DNA of 64,000 nt from Bacillota bacterium (GCA_023392615.1 JAEVYT010000021.1:124001-188000); one strand, 5' to 3'. Positions 34,689-43,778 are shown, numbered from the stretch's first letter. Notes: generated from the sequence alone by a model not told the origin. Program-made: numbers and translations.

Positions 34689-36674
34689 ATGAAACGTATT
34701 TCTAAAGGATTATTGTTTGGTAATCTATTCTTGTTACTTGTAGTAGCAATCGTCTTTCTTGATTCCCGTCAGGCCTTCGCGGCTACAACAATTAAAATTC
34801 AATCCGTTAATTACTATGATGAGACCATTCAGGTAAGGAATGGGACAAATAATAAGATATATTATGCGGATGAGGCGGCTGCAAAGAAAAATGACTGGGA
34901 GGTCATTCCGGTGGATTCAGGAACTTACACTACAATTGACACCTCCTATATGTTACCTGCTATTGATAATGTTTTATTGGTTAAGGGTGATGTGGATAGC
35001 GGTATTGCGCGTATAACCGTTAAACATAAGCCATACAAGCTGAACGTGTCTATTAATTATAGCTATATGGATGATTTGAACTCGACAGATACTATAGCAG
35101 ATCTTGTAAACATTATGACATCGGAGGGTACCGGTAAAAGTCCGATAACTTTTGATGATCTCGAATGGAAAAAGAATACAACAGGCCAATGGACAGATTC
35201 ACAGTATCTAACAGTGGATAAAGTAGATAAGTATTTAGTAAAAGGTACTTACTTATATTTTAGAATTAAGGCAATTAATGATAATGCAAGTGGAACATAT
35301 TACCCAAATGGAGCCAAGGGAAGGCGCTTTAGTGATGAAGTGAAATTAAGAATAGAAAAGATGGCACCACCGGTTGTATCAGGTATTGATGGCAGCAAAA
35401 TGAAGGCTGATATTAAGCCGGGGAAGGAATATAGAGTCTCTACTATTTATTCAAATGGCACGGTAGCAGGGTCTTCCGGATGGATTAAGGTTATGAATAA
35501 GGGAACCCCACCGACCCCACTTGAGACAATTATTAACAACGTGGTACCACGTAATGTTGATTCCAATAATAATGAAATCGATTATGATGGTAAGACAGTT
35601 GCATTTCCTCAAATGAAAATTGAAGTGAGAAATTATGCTACCGCCAAAACTGCGGCATCAAAGATTAGTGAAACTAATTTAAACCCTCAAAGAAGTATAA
35701 CAAATAGTATTATCCAAGGAGTACCTGCGGTCGATGCAATCGTGAATGGTGATGATAATATTTATGTTTCCTATAATGGTAATCAGAATATTGTTATCTA
35801 CTGTCCGGCAGCTACAACTGCGGAACCATATGAATATTGCGTCACGAAAAAGGGAGAGAACTTTAATTTTGATTATGCGGCATGGACAACAATTTCAAAG
35901 GGTACAGGTCAAAAAGTATTAGCAAGCAAAGCGATTGATGGTGGTACGCTGTATGTACGTAAGAAAGAGATAAAATATAAAGCAGCGACTTCTGCAACTG
36001 ATGCAGTTGCTTATGCTCTTGCATCAACCTATGTAAGCGTCAAAATCAACTATCCATCTGTACCTGCTGTTACAAAGTCAAACCTAACATATATGAAGGG
36101 CTATGGAACTCCAACAGTATTTAAGATTAAGTTGAATGATAAGGGGAAAGATCCTTATGAAACTACGATAAAGAATATAAAGCTTGGCACAAAGGATATT
36201 AGATTTACTGTAACAACAGCGCCATCTCCGACGGAACCTACCGTTAAGATAATGACAGTTACTTTGAATGAAGATGATATTAAGTCGACTCCGAATTGTA
36301 CAAATCGTCCATTAACAATAACGTTTATGAATGGAACGGTGGATAAAACGGCGGTGATACTGACGATTACTAGTCCAACTCCATCAGGTACTTTGAATAT
36401 CACTCCTGAAAAAGGTGCTTCGGCAGGAATGACAAAGATAACGGTAAACGGAACTTTAGGCTCAGGTAATATATGGGTTTATGATATCGGAACCAGTGCT
36501 GTAATAGGCAAAAATACAGTAGATACCTTGCCGATAGCTACAGGTACGGCATTTGAATCTGGAGATAGTATTACAGTTACTGCAAATCAATATATTACAA
36601 TTTATGAGTTGGATGCAAAACGAAATATTATAAAATTTAAGTGCATTCAGATTTCTGCAGGTCTAATAATGTAG
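34689..36674 (+). CDS. Secreted protein of unknown function
   Basis: The 661-residue product begins with a clear signal peptide (basic MKRISKG, hydrophobic core about residues 8-24, cleavage after SRQAFA). The mature part is Thr/Lys/Asp-rich and beta-predicted, with several segments of immunoglobulin-like length, and has no SLH, LPxTG or enzyme motif. ATG 34689 follows GGAGGTGC; an upstream in-frame start at 34596 lies inside the likely promoter. It is the only exported protein in the glycan island and has its own sigma-D-like promoter, so it may be a flagellum- or surface-associated glycoprotein. That is inference. Confidence 0.7.
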   Translation: MKRISKGLLFGNLFLLLVVAIVFLDSRQAFAATTIKIQSVNYYDETIQVRNGTNNKIYYADEAAAKKNDWEVIPVDSGTYTTIDTSYMLPAIDNVLLVKGDVDSGIARITVKHKPYKLNVSINYSYMDDLNSTDTIADLVNIMTSEGTGKSPITFDDLEWKKNTTGQWTDSQYLTVDKVDKYLVKGTYLYFRIKAINDNASGTYYPNGAKGRRFSDEVKLRIEKMAPPVVSGIDGSKMKADIKPGKEYRVSTIYSNGTVAGSSGWIKVMNKGTPPTPLETIINNVVPRNVDSNNNEIDYDGKTVAFPQMKIEVRNYATAKTAASKISETNLNPQRSITNSIIQGVPAVDAIVNGDDNIYVSYNGNQNIVIYCPAATTAEPYEYCVTKKGENFNFDYAAWTTISKGTGQKVLASKAIDGGTLYVRKKEIKYKAATSATDAVAYALASTYVSVKINYPSVPAVTKSNLTYMKGYGTPTVFKIKLNDKGKDPYETTIKNIKLGTKDIRFTVTTAPSPTEPTVKIMTVTLNEDDIKSTPNCTNRPLTITFMNGTVDKTAVILTITSPTPSGTLNITPEKGASAGMTKITVNGTLGSGNIWVYDIGTSAVIGKNTVDTLPIATGTAFESGDSITVTANQYITIYELDAKRNIIKFKCIQISAGLIM

Positions 36675-36803
36675 AATATTGGAGTATAAAAATGTAAATT
36701 TTTATTTACTTTGTGTACAATATGATTTAGAATAATTTTACATATCAAATTATGTAAAAACTGACTTTATAGATATTTGGCTATCAACAGAATGGAGAAA
36801 AAT

Positions 36804-37835
36804 ATGATTACCATCAGTGTTTGCATGATTGTAAAGAATGAAGAAAGTGTTCTGGCTAGGTGCCTAGAGTCTGTGAAAGAAATTGCTGATGAAATCATTA
36901 TAGTGGATACCGGTTCAACAGACGGAACCAAACGTATTGCATCTGAGTATACGGATATGATCTATGACTTTAAATGGGTCAATGATTTTTCGGTAGCAAG
37001 AAATTTCTCTTTTTCTAAAGCGACCATGGATTATATCTATGTGGCAGATGCTGATGAGGTTATTGATGAAGAGAATAGGAAGCAGTTTTTGCAATTAAAA
37101 CAGAAACTGCTTCCTGAGATAGAAATTGTTCAGATGAGGTATGCCAATCAGCTGCTTTTTAATACAACATATAATTTTGATGAAGAGTTACGTCCTAAGC
37201 TGTATAAGCGATTACGTACATTTCAGTGGACAGAACCTATTCATGAAAGTGTTATATTATCACCGGTTGTTTTTGATAGTGATATAGTGATTAAGCATAT
37301 GCCTACATCAAATCATGCCTTCAGAGATTTTCAAACATTTCAAAGAGTTATTAAGGATAAGGGAACCTTATCCCCTAAATTGTATGAAATGTATGCGAAG
37401 GAATTATATATAGCCGGCCGACCGGAGGATTTTTTAACAGCATTTGCTTTTTTTAAGTCCTTTGGGGATAAGCGAGAGTGTAATGAACGGGAACGGAAAA
37501 TATATGAATGCATATTGGTGAAGTGCTGTAGGATACAATCCGATCTGACTGGAATGATGAAATATGCGCTTCATAATATTGCGGATGGAAAAGGCTCATC
37601 CGAGGTATGCTACGAGCTGGGAGAATACTTTTTTGGTATCAAGGACTATAAAGAAGCAACGATTTGGTTCTATAATGCGGCATTTGAGACAGAATGTGAA
37701 CTGAATATTCATTATGGCGGTGATTTTCCCTTGAAACGGTTGTCAGAATGTTATCAGGAATTAGGGAACTATGAACAGGAGCAAGCCTTTATTAATCAAT
37801 ATAATACTTGGTTAACCAAAGTGGGAGGTGAGTGA
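36804..37835 (+). CDS. Family 2 glycosyltransferase with TPR-like tail
   Basis: The GT2 domain starts MITISVCMIVKNEESVLARC, has VDTGSTDGTKRIA, WVNDFSVARNFSF and the DxD in YVADADEVIDEE (about residues 79-90). The C-terminal half is helical and TPR-like (VCYELGEYFFGIKDYKEATI). It is 343 residues and paralogous to the gene at 25323. ATG 36804 follows TGGAGA; an in-frame TTG at 36777 has no ribosome site. Its stop lies 1 base before the next gene's ATG. Confidence 0.8.
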   Translation: MITISVCMIVKNEESVLARCLESVKEIADEIIIVDTGSTDGTKRIASEYTDMIYDFKWVNDFSVARNFSFSKATMDYIYVADADEVIDEENRKQFLQLKQKLLPEIEIVQMRYANQLLFNTTYNFDEELRPKLYKRLRTFQWTEPIHESVILSPVVFDSDIVIKHMPTSNHAFRDFQTFQRVIKDKGTLSPKLYEMYAKELYIAGRPEDFLTAFAFFKSFGDKRECNERERKIYECILVKCCRIQSDLTGMMKYALHNIADGKGSSEVCYELGEYFFGIKDYKEATIWFYNAAFETECELNIHYGGDFPLKRLSECYQELGNYEQEQAFINQYNTWLTKVGGE

Positions 37836-37836
37836 T

Positions 37837-38754
37837 ATGACAGAGAACATTAAAAACATATTTGAACATAATATTCATCTGCTAGGTGATACCAATAAAG
37901 CAGTATATTATTTTAGGGAGCAGCAATACGATAGAGCATTAACCATAGTAGCGAATTCGATTGATCAGATTAAGGTTGTAATTGAAGAGATTATCAATGA
38001 CCAAGAATATTTTAATCTTGTTGCAACCGGTTCTTTATTGGAGATGCTTACTGGAATTTTAGATGCGAAGAAGAACAAGGACTTTATTCTGTTAGCTGAC
38101 CTATTGGAATTACAGCTGATTAACTTTTTAATTGGAGTTCAAGAATTAATCATTAGCAAAGAAGAAATGACATTTAATGAAGAGAATTATAAAAGTAATA
38201 TTGAACATATTATTAGTCGCGGAATTGGTTTTGGTGAGGAGTTTAGAGAACCGATTAATACACAAGAGTTATTAGAGAAAGGATATCGTGTTGAGTTTAC
38301 CTCTTGCGGTCTTATGACTCTGGGTGCACAAAATGAAGATGCAAAGTTTTACTTCCATACAAATAGCCAGATTCAGTCTGAGGCATTTATCCTTGCGAAA
38401 CACTGGTCAAAGGAGCCTAAGAATAAATACATTATTTATGGCTTAGGTATGGGATATCATATCCTAGAATTACTTAATATAAGTCTGAACTCCGAGATTG
38501 AAATCTATGAAGGCGATCGTAATGTTATCCAGTTGGCCTGTGCGTTTTCAGATATCAGTAAGCTAATTGGAGAGGATAGAATTAAGATTATTTACGATCC
38601 GACCTATCAGGAGTTAATTCGCAGATTGGATAATAAGGACGAGGATGAGGGCTTTTTCATCCATTATCCTTCCTATGAAAATATCAGAGTGAGTGCTGCA
38701 AAATCCATACTTAATAAGGAGATAGGATGGGCGGAAGCAATTAATGCACTATAA
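37837..38754 (+). CDS. Fusion of Maf-associated helical domain and Maf N-terminal-like domain
   Basis: A 305-residue protein. Residues 1-115 resemble the small protein at 6681-6986. Residues about 140-300 resemble the N-terminal Rossmann-like domain of Maf (YIIYGLGMGYHILELL near 200 versus HILMFGLGNGVFLRSI; EIEIYEGDRNVIQLA versus LVLVYEPSPEILVHV). The catalytic DUF115 part with AAGPS is absent, so it is not expected to be a transferase by itself. ATG 37837 has GGAGG 8 bases upstream. It closes the glycan island that the 6681/7011 pair opens. Confidence 0.65.
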   Translation: MTENIKNIFEHNIHLLGDTNKAVYYFREQQYDRALTIVANSIDQIKVVIEEIINDQEYFNLVATGSLLEMLTGILDAKKNKDFILLADLLELQLINFLIGVQELIISKEEMTFNEENYKSNIEHIISRGIGFGEEFREPINTQELLEKGYRVEFTSCGLMTLGAQNEDAKFYFHTNSQIQSEAFILAKHWSKEPKNKYIIYGLGMGYHILELLNISLNSEIEIYEGDRNVIQLACAFSDISKLIGEDRIKIIYDPTYQELIRRLDNKDEDEGFFIHYPSYENIRVSAAKSILNKEIGWAEAINAL

Positions 38755-38776
38755 TAAATAAAAATTGAATAAGGAG

Positions 38777-38843
38777 GGCTGTTGTAACTGTCAAACAATT
38801 GGTATAGAATGAGTATACGATTGTGTTATGTGTTACAACAGCC
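38777..38843 (+). terminator. Long-loop hairpin ending the glycan island
   Basis: GGCTGTTGTAAC (38777-38788) and GTTACAACAGCC (38832-38843) form a perfect 12-bp stem, then TTTATTATTATATT. The 43-base loop can fold further (GTATA around 38811 region with TATAC). It may be a terminator with a structured loop. The rest of the 328-base gap to lspA holds a possible 17-codon ORF at 39003 and no other recognised element. Confidence 0.7.
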
Positions 38844-39002
38844 TTTATTATTATATTGAAAATATCTTATGGAAGAACGTGTTCCACTCAAGTATGCATA
38901 GGCACATTCTTTGCTTTATGAACTAGTTTGTCTGGTAGCAATTGTATCACTGCAACAACGGGCTTGTAATTATAATGACAATATATATACGAAAGGAAGA
39001 GT

Positions 39003-39056
39003 ATGTTATTTACGAGTGTTATTGTGATAAACATTGCAGTTTTATTTTATGATTAA
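39003..39056 (+). CDS. Possible 17-residue hydrophobic leader peptide
   Basis: ATG 39003 is preceded by GAAAGGAAGAG and opens a 17-codon frame encoding MLFTSVIVINIAVLFYD, then TAA. It ends 26 bases before lspA. The ribosome site is good but the frame is very short, so this may be chance. Confidence 0.25.
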   Translation: MLFTSVIVINIAVLFYD

Positions 39057-39082
39057 TTGATAAAGAAAATCTGGAGGTTATT

Positions 39083-39565
39083 ATGATTTATATTATTATT
39101 GTAGCATTAATTGTCTTTGGGGAATTTAAGATTAAAAATTATATTGAGAAGAATTATGAGTGTGGAGAAGAAAGAAAGATACTAAAAGGTAGGATTACGA
39201 TTACGAAATATTATAATAATGGTGCCTTTCTAAATTTTTTAGAAAACAAAAAGGAGATCGTAAAAACCGTCTCCTGTGTGGGACTAGGGTTTTTACTTCT
39301 CCTTTTTGCATTTATGCTTCCAAAGAGAGGAAACAAATTATATAAATTAGGGCTTGCCTTATTATTAGGCGGTGCGATCAGCAATGTATCCGATCGTCTG
39401 ACCAAAGGTCATGTTGTTGATTACTTTTCCATAAACTTTAAAAGATTGAAGAATATCGTATTCAATATCGGCGATTTTGCAATTTTTATCGGTGCAGTAC
39501 TAATTTTTTTATCTTCCGCACTTAGTACTGTGTTCCAAAGCGGCTCCGACAAAACCACGGAATAA
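39083..39565 (+). CDS. lspA: Signal peptidase II (lipoprotein signal peptidase)
   Basis: Membrane aspartyl protease that removes signal peptides from prolipoproteins. It has four probable membrane spans (about residues 2-13, 62-80, 86-102, 130-150). The two catalytic aspartates are D113 in SDRLTKGHVVDYF and D131 in FNIGDFAIFIG, and YYNNGAFL is the conserved NNGA box. It is 160 residues and slightly divergent (FNIGD in place of the common FNxAD). TGGAGG precedes the ATG. Its last 57 bases overlap the 3' end of pyrG on the other strand. Confidence 0.85.
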   Translation: MIYIIIVALIVFGEFKIKNYIEKNYECGEERKILKGRITITKYYNNGAFLNFLENKKEIVKTVSCVGLGFLLLLFAFMLPKRGNKLYKLGLALLLGGAISNVSDRLTKGHVVDYFSINFKRLKNIVFNIGDFAIFIGAVLIFLSSALSTVFQSGSDKTTE

Positions 39566-41125
39566 TGGGTGTGGCTTGTTTGGTCTGGATTTGAATTCTG
39601 GATGAGCCTGAGTTGCTACAAACCAAGGATGGTTTTCTAATTCAATCATTTCTACAATACGTCCGTCCGGAGATAAACCGGAGAGTTTCATATTGTGTTT
39701 GAGGAAATCATTACGGTAATAATTATTTACTTCATAACGATGACGATGTCTTTCGTGAATAATCTTATCTCCGTATAATTTAAATGCTTTACTGCTTTCA
39801 TCGAGTACGCATGGATAAGTACCAAGTCTTAATGTACCGCCGATATCCTCAATACCATCCTGTTCCGGCATAAGATGGATTACCGGATGAGTAGTGGATG
39901 GATCTAATTCAATACTGTGTGCATCATGGAATCCGATTACATTACGTGCAAATTCAACTAATGCAAGCTGCATACCTAGACACAGTCCTAAGAAAGGAAC
40001 ATTGTTTTCACGAGCATAGTTAATAGCGTTGATTTTACCTTCAATACCACGGTCACCAAAGCCACCTGGTACAAGAATACCGGATACGTCGCCTAGAAGC
40101 TCAGCGGCATTATCTTTTGTTACACTTTCAGAAGGAATCCATTTAATATTTATGGAGGAGTGATGAGCAACTGCGCCATGCTTTAAGGATTCAACAACAC
40201 TGATATATGCATCATGAAGCTGGGTATATTTACCGACAAGAGCTATAGTAACTTCTGATGTAGGATTTTTGAGTGAAGTAACCATGTCTTCCCAATCAGA
40301 AAGATCAGGCTTAGAATTCGGTAGATCCAAGCAGGAAAGTGTTACATCAGCAATATGTTCTTTCTCTAATGCAAGAGGAGCTTCATATAAATATTCAACG
40401 TCTAAGTTCTGCAATACATGGGAGCTAGGTACGTTACAGAAAAGAGCAATTTTATCTTTGATATTGGTTTCAAGAGGAGTTTCTGTTCTACAGACAATGA
40501 TATCAGGACGGATACCAATACCCTGAAGTTCTTTAACACTTGCCTGTGTAGGTTTTGTCTTCATCTCACCGGATGCTTTCAGATATGGAATCAAAGTAAC
40601 ATGAATTAATGCTACATTGTGATCACCAACTTCCTGACGGAACTGACGAATCGCTTCTAGGAATGGAAGACTTTCGATATCACCAACGGTACCACCAACC
40701 TCAATAATAGCGATATGGGTATCATTGTTTTTATCGTTTCTATAAAAACGGCTTTTGATTTCATTGGTGATGTGAGGGATAACCTGAACAGTTCCTCCGC
40801 CGAAATCGCCACGTCTTTCTTTTGATAATACGGACCAGTACACCTTACCTGTTGTAACGTTGGACATTTTATTCAGGCTCTCATCAATAAATCTTTCATA
40901 ATGTCCTAAGTCAAGGTCTGTTTCTGCTCCATCATCGGTTACAAAAACTTCACCATGCTGGATTGGATTCATAGTACCTGGGTCAATGTTAATATAGGGG
41001 TCAAATTTTTGCATCGTTACATGATAACCGCGTGCCTTTAACAAACGTCCGAGGGAAGCAGCAGTTATTCCCTTTCCCAAACCGGACACAACACCGCCGG
41101 TAACAAATACATATTTAACAGCCAT
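39509..41125 (-). CDS. pyrG: CTP synthase
   Basis: Makes CTP from UTP, ATP and glutamine. The N-terminal synthase domain has FVTGGVVSGLGKGITAASLG and QKFDPYINIDPGTMNP. The C-terminal glutaminase has PGGFGDRGIEGK, the nucleophile in FLGLCLGMQLALVEFARN, and HPEFKSRPNKPHPLF. It is 538 residues, normal for the family. On the minus strand the ATG has AAAGGAGGAG upstream. It is the main minus-strand gene here and supplies the CTP that the cytidylyltransferase at 12956 also uses. Its leader looks like an attenuator. Confidence 0.97.
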   Translation of the reverse strand: MAVKYVFVTGGVVSGLGKGITAASLGRLLKARGYHVTMQKFDPYINIDPGTMNPIQHGEVFVTDDGAETDLDLGHYERFIDESLNKMSNVTTGKVYWSVLSKERRGDFGGGTVQVIPHITNEIKSRFYRNDKNNDTHIAIIEVGGTVGDIESLPFLEAIRQFRQEVGDHNVALIHVTLIPYLKASGEMKTKPTQASVKELQGIGIRPDIIVCRTETPLETNIKDKIALFCNVPSSHVLQNLDVEYLYEAPLALEKEHIADVTLSCLDLPNSKPDLSDWEDMVTSLKNPTSEVTIALVGKYTQLHDAYISVVESLKHGAVAHHSSINIKWIPSESVTKDNAAELLGDVSGILVPGGFGDRGIEGKINAINYARENNVPFLGLCLGMQLALVEFARNVIGFHDAHSIELDPSTTHPVIHLMPEQDGIEDIGGTLRLGTYPCVLDESSKAFKLYGDKIIHERHRHRYEVNNYYRNDFLKHNMKLSGLSPDGRIVEMIELENHPWFVATQAHPEFKSRPNKPHPLFRGFVGAALEHSTKCGR

Positions 41126-41193
41126 TCATTCTCCTCCTTTTTATTTAAGATGACACCTTACGCAATAGATGAAATCTGTTGTATTTAAGCAAT

Positions 41194-41289
41194 AAAAAAA
41201 GCCATCAACCTAGTCAAGTGGACGGTTTAAGGCAAACTGGGTATAAATAGCCGGTCAATCCTTAATTGGACTTAAACCATATACCGGCT
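41194..41289 (-). promoter_or_regulatory. Putative transcription attenuator in the pyrG leader
   Basis: Read on the minus strand, a first hairpin pairs AGCCGGT with ACCGGCT (plus positions 41283-41289 and 41249-41255). Inside it lies GGTTTAAG (complement of 41271-41278), which is also fully complementary to CTTAAACC (complement of 41224-41231) in the left arm of a terminator hairpin (41201-41233). A T-run (41194-41200) follows. The structures exclude each other, as in an attenuator. The ligand or signal is unknown. Confidence 0.65.
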
Positions 41290-41320
41290 CCCTTGCTGGA
41301 TGATGTACAATTTCTGCTAT

Positions 41321-41349
41321 AGTATACTACATTCATTTTAAGAAGTCAA
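41321..41349 (-). promoter_or_regulatory. Sigma-A promoter of pyrG
   Basis: On the minus strand TTGACT (complement of 41344-41349), a 17-base spacer, then TATACT (complement of 41321-41326). The leader of about 190 bases contains the attenuator-like structure. Confidence 0.85.
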
Positions 41350-41598
41350 TTATGACATTAGGTTTAAATAAGACTTTTTGACGATAAAAAGCTACTATAG
41401 CTAATATGCTCATATGGACTAGTTATCATTCTAAATATCGGTATTTTACAAGTTATAATTTAGATTTATTTCACCTTTAATTTTTGAAGTTCCATATATT
41501 ACATAAGAATTTTGTCATTAAATCTTCCTTATTAAAATAAAAGATCACTTTTTAAGATTTCTACATAATTTATACACAGAATTTTAAGAACAATTTTA

Positions 41599-41627
41599 TT
41601 GATTTATGGCAAGACTATAAGTATAAT
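41599..41627 (+). promoter_or_regulatory. Sigma-A promoter of ftsH
   Basis: TTGATT (41599-41604), 17 bases, TATAAT (41622-41627). The leader of about 150 bases includes the short hairpin CACCG-TATTAT-CGGTG (41703-41718). A weaker possible promoter lies at TTGACG (41379-41384) with TAATAT 18 bases downstream. Nothing else is recognised between the pyrG promoter and ftsH. Confidence 0.82.
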
Positions 41628-41784
41628 GAGGTATACGATAAGAGGATTGGTAATAAAATGGGAATTATTTATACATAAATCAAATTCGCATTTTGTATAA
41701 AACACCGTATTATCGGTGATTAAAAAGTTATTTTACGGATTCAGACAGTAAAAATGAGACAGCTCTGTGAATAAGGAGGATTTC

Positions 41785-43710
41785 ATGGATAACAACAATA
41801 GCAACAATAGTAATAACAATAATAACAATAAGCCGAATAAAAACGGCCTGCCTAATAGAACCGCAATTATCATTATATTGGCATCGTCATTATTTATTTG
41901 GTATATGTTTTCACAGCTGACAGGTATGGTAAATCAGGGGCAAAAAAAAGAGATAACCTATAGTGAATTCATACACTGGATTGACAAAGGGAATGTTCAG
42001 TCTATTAAGGTAAAGGGTGAAAAGATCTTTATTACCAAAAAAGCAGATGGAAAGAAGGCTGTGGTTGAAGATGCTTATTATACCATTACCTTCCAGGATT
42101 ATGAATTAGTAAACCGTCTCACAAAGGCGAAGATAGAATTCTCTAGATCACCCGAGACAACCAATTGGTTTTCTGCTGCACTATCTATGTTTTTGCCGAT
42201 TATAGGAATCTATGTTGTGATGTGGTTCCTGTTCCGAACGTTATCGAAGAACAGCGGTGGAATGATGGGTGTAGGAAAATCCAATGCTAAGGTTTATGTG
42301 GAGAAACAGACCGGAGTCACCTTTAAGGATGTTGCCGGGCAGGAAGAGGCAAAGGACTCTGTGTTAGAAATTGTAGACTTCTTGCATAATCCCACCAAAT
42401 ATACGAAGATCGGTGCAAAGCTGCCAAAGGGTGCGCTTCTGGTAGGACCTCCCGGTACAGGTAAAACATTGCTTGCAAAAGCGGTTGCCGGTGAAGCAAA
42501 GGTTCCGTTCTTCTCGTTGTCCGGTTCTGATTTTGTCGAGATGTTCGTGGGTGTGGGTGCCTCCAGAGTAAGAGATTTATTCAAACAAGCACAGCAAACT
42601 GCTCCTTGTATCATCTTCATCGATGAGATTGATGCCATTGGTAAGAGTAGAGATTCTCATTACGGCGGCGGCAATGATGAAAGAGAGCAGACTTTAAACC
42701 AATTGCTTGCAAATATGGATGGTTTTGATTCCTCGAAAGGTTTGGTTGTACTTGGTGCAACAAACAGACCGGAGGTGCTTGATAAAGCACTCCTTCGTCC
42801 CGGACGTTTCGATCGAAGAATTATCGTTGATAAACCTGATTTAAAGGGTAGAGTAGATATACTTAAGGTTCATGCTAAGAATGTTATGATGGATGACACA
42901 GTTGATCTAGAGGCAATCGCAAAAGCAACCTCGGGTGCAGTGGGTTCCGACCTTGCCAACATGATTAATGAAGCGGCAATCCTTGCGGTTAAGAATGGAA
43001 GAACTGCAGTATCGCAAAATGACTTGTTTGAGTCCGTGGAAGTTGTTATCGCTGGTAAGGAGAAGAAGGATCGTATTCTTGGCAAGGAAGAAAAGCGGAT
43101 TGTCGCTTATCATGAGGTTGGTCATGCGCTGGTGACAGCTTTACAAAAGAATACAGAACCTGTACAAAAGATTACAATCGTACCAAGAACCATGGGTTCG
43201 TTAGGTTATGTTATGCATACTCCTGAGGAAGAAAAATATTTAATGAGCAAAGAAGAGATTCTTACTCGTATTGCGGTATTATATGGTGGTCGAGCAGCAG
43301 AAAGTTTGATCTTCAATTCAGTGACAACAGGAGCATCCAATGATATTGAGAAAGCAACGGATCTTGCAAGATCTATGGTTACTCAATATGGTATGTCCGA
43401 TAAGTTTGGTTTGATCGGCCTAGAATCAGTGGAGAACAAATATCTTGATGGAAGAACAGTTCTTAAATGTGGTGATGCCACAGCAGCAGAAATTGATCAG
43501 GAAGTAATGAAGATTCTTAAGGATTGTTATACCAACGCAGAAAAACTGCTTGCAGATAACCGTGAGGTTCTCGATAAGATTGCTGAATTCTTAATTACCA
43601 AAGAGACTATTACTGGTGAAGAATTCATGAAGATCTTTAATGAACTTAAGGGAATTGTACCGGAGCCTAAAGAGGAGACCTTATTAGAGGTTAAACAGGA
43701 AGAAGTATAA
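41785..43710 (+). CDS. ftsH: ATP-dependent membrane zinc protease FtsH
   Basis: Membrane-anchored AAA+ protease for quality control of membrane and regulatory proteins. ATG 41785 is preceded by AAGGAGG; GTG 41767 is unsupported. The N-terminus is an Asn-rich stretch of about 15 residues, then a membrane span (about 25-45), an extracytoplasmic segment and a second span (about 130-155). AAA motifs are GPPGTGKTLLAKAVAGEA (near 220), IIFIDEIDAIG and the SRH region RPGRFDRR. The zinc site HEVGH lies near residue 443. It is 641 residues. A strong terminator follows. Confidence 0.97.
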   Translation: MDNNNSNNSNNNNNNKPNKNGLPNRTAIIIILASSLFIWYMFSQLTGMVNQGQKKEITYSEFIHWIDKGNVQSIKVKGEKIFITKKADGKKAVVEDAYYTITFQDYELVNRLTKAKIEFSRSPETTNWFSAALSMFLPIIGIYVVMWFLFRTLSKNSGGMMGVGKSNAKVYVEKQTGVTFKDVAGQEEAKDSVLEIVDFLHNPTKYTKIGAKLPKGALLVGPPGTGKTLLAKAVAGEAKVPFFSLSGSDFVEMFVGVGASRVRDLFKQAQQTAPCIIFIDEIDAIGKSRDSHYGGGNDEREQTLNQLLANMDGFDSSKGLVVLGATNRPEVLDKALLRPGRFDRRIIVDKPDLKGRVDILKVHAKNVMMDDTVDLEAIAKATSGAVGSDLANMINEAAILAVKNGRTAVSQNDLFESVEVVIAGKEKKDRILGKEEKRIVAYHEVGHALVTALQKNTEPVQKITIVPRTMGSLGYVMHTPEEEKYLMSKEEILTRIAVLYGGRAAESLIFNSVTTGASNDIEKATDLARSMVTQYGMSDKFGLIGLESVENKYLDGRTVLKCGDATAAEIDQEVMKILKDCYTNAEKLLADNREVLDKIAEFLITKETITGEEFMKIFNELKGIVPEPKEETLLEVKQEEV

Positions 43711-43741
43711 TATGAATCAGCGAATTTAATATAAAAATAAC

Positions 43742-43778
43742 AGCCTTCTATGAGATGCAATCATAGAAGGCTTTTTTT
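43742..43778 (+). terminator. Intrinsic terminator of ftsH
   Basis: AGCCTTCTATGA (43742-43753), a 7-base loop, TCATAGAAGGCT (43761-43772), then a run of Ts. Perfect 12-bp stem. Confidence 0.95.

Noticed and set aside
41224..41275. Plus-strand c-di-GMP-like motif (AAGGCAAACTGGG)
   Set aside because: The other conserved blocks of the GEMM fold are absent and the surrounding pairing is explained by the minus-strand pyrG leader.
41785..41850. AAC/AAT-rich tract as a repeat or microsatellite
   Set aside because: It encodes the Asn-rich N-terminal tail of FtsH, is irregular, and is within the reading frame.
42294..42638. 114-codon minus-strand open frame inside ftsH
   Set aside because: It is antisense to the AAA domain of ftsH, with no ribosome site or own function; a shadow of a strongly conserved gene.
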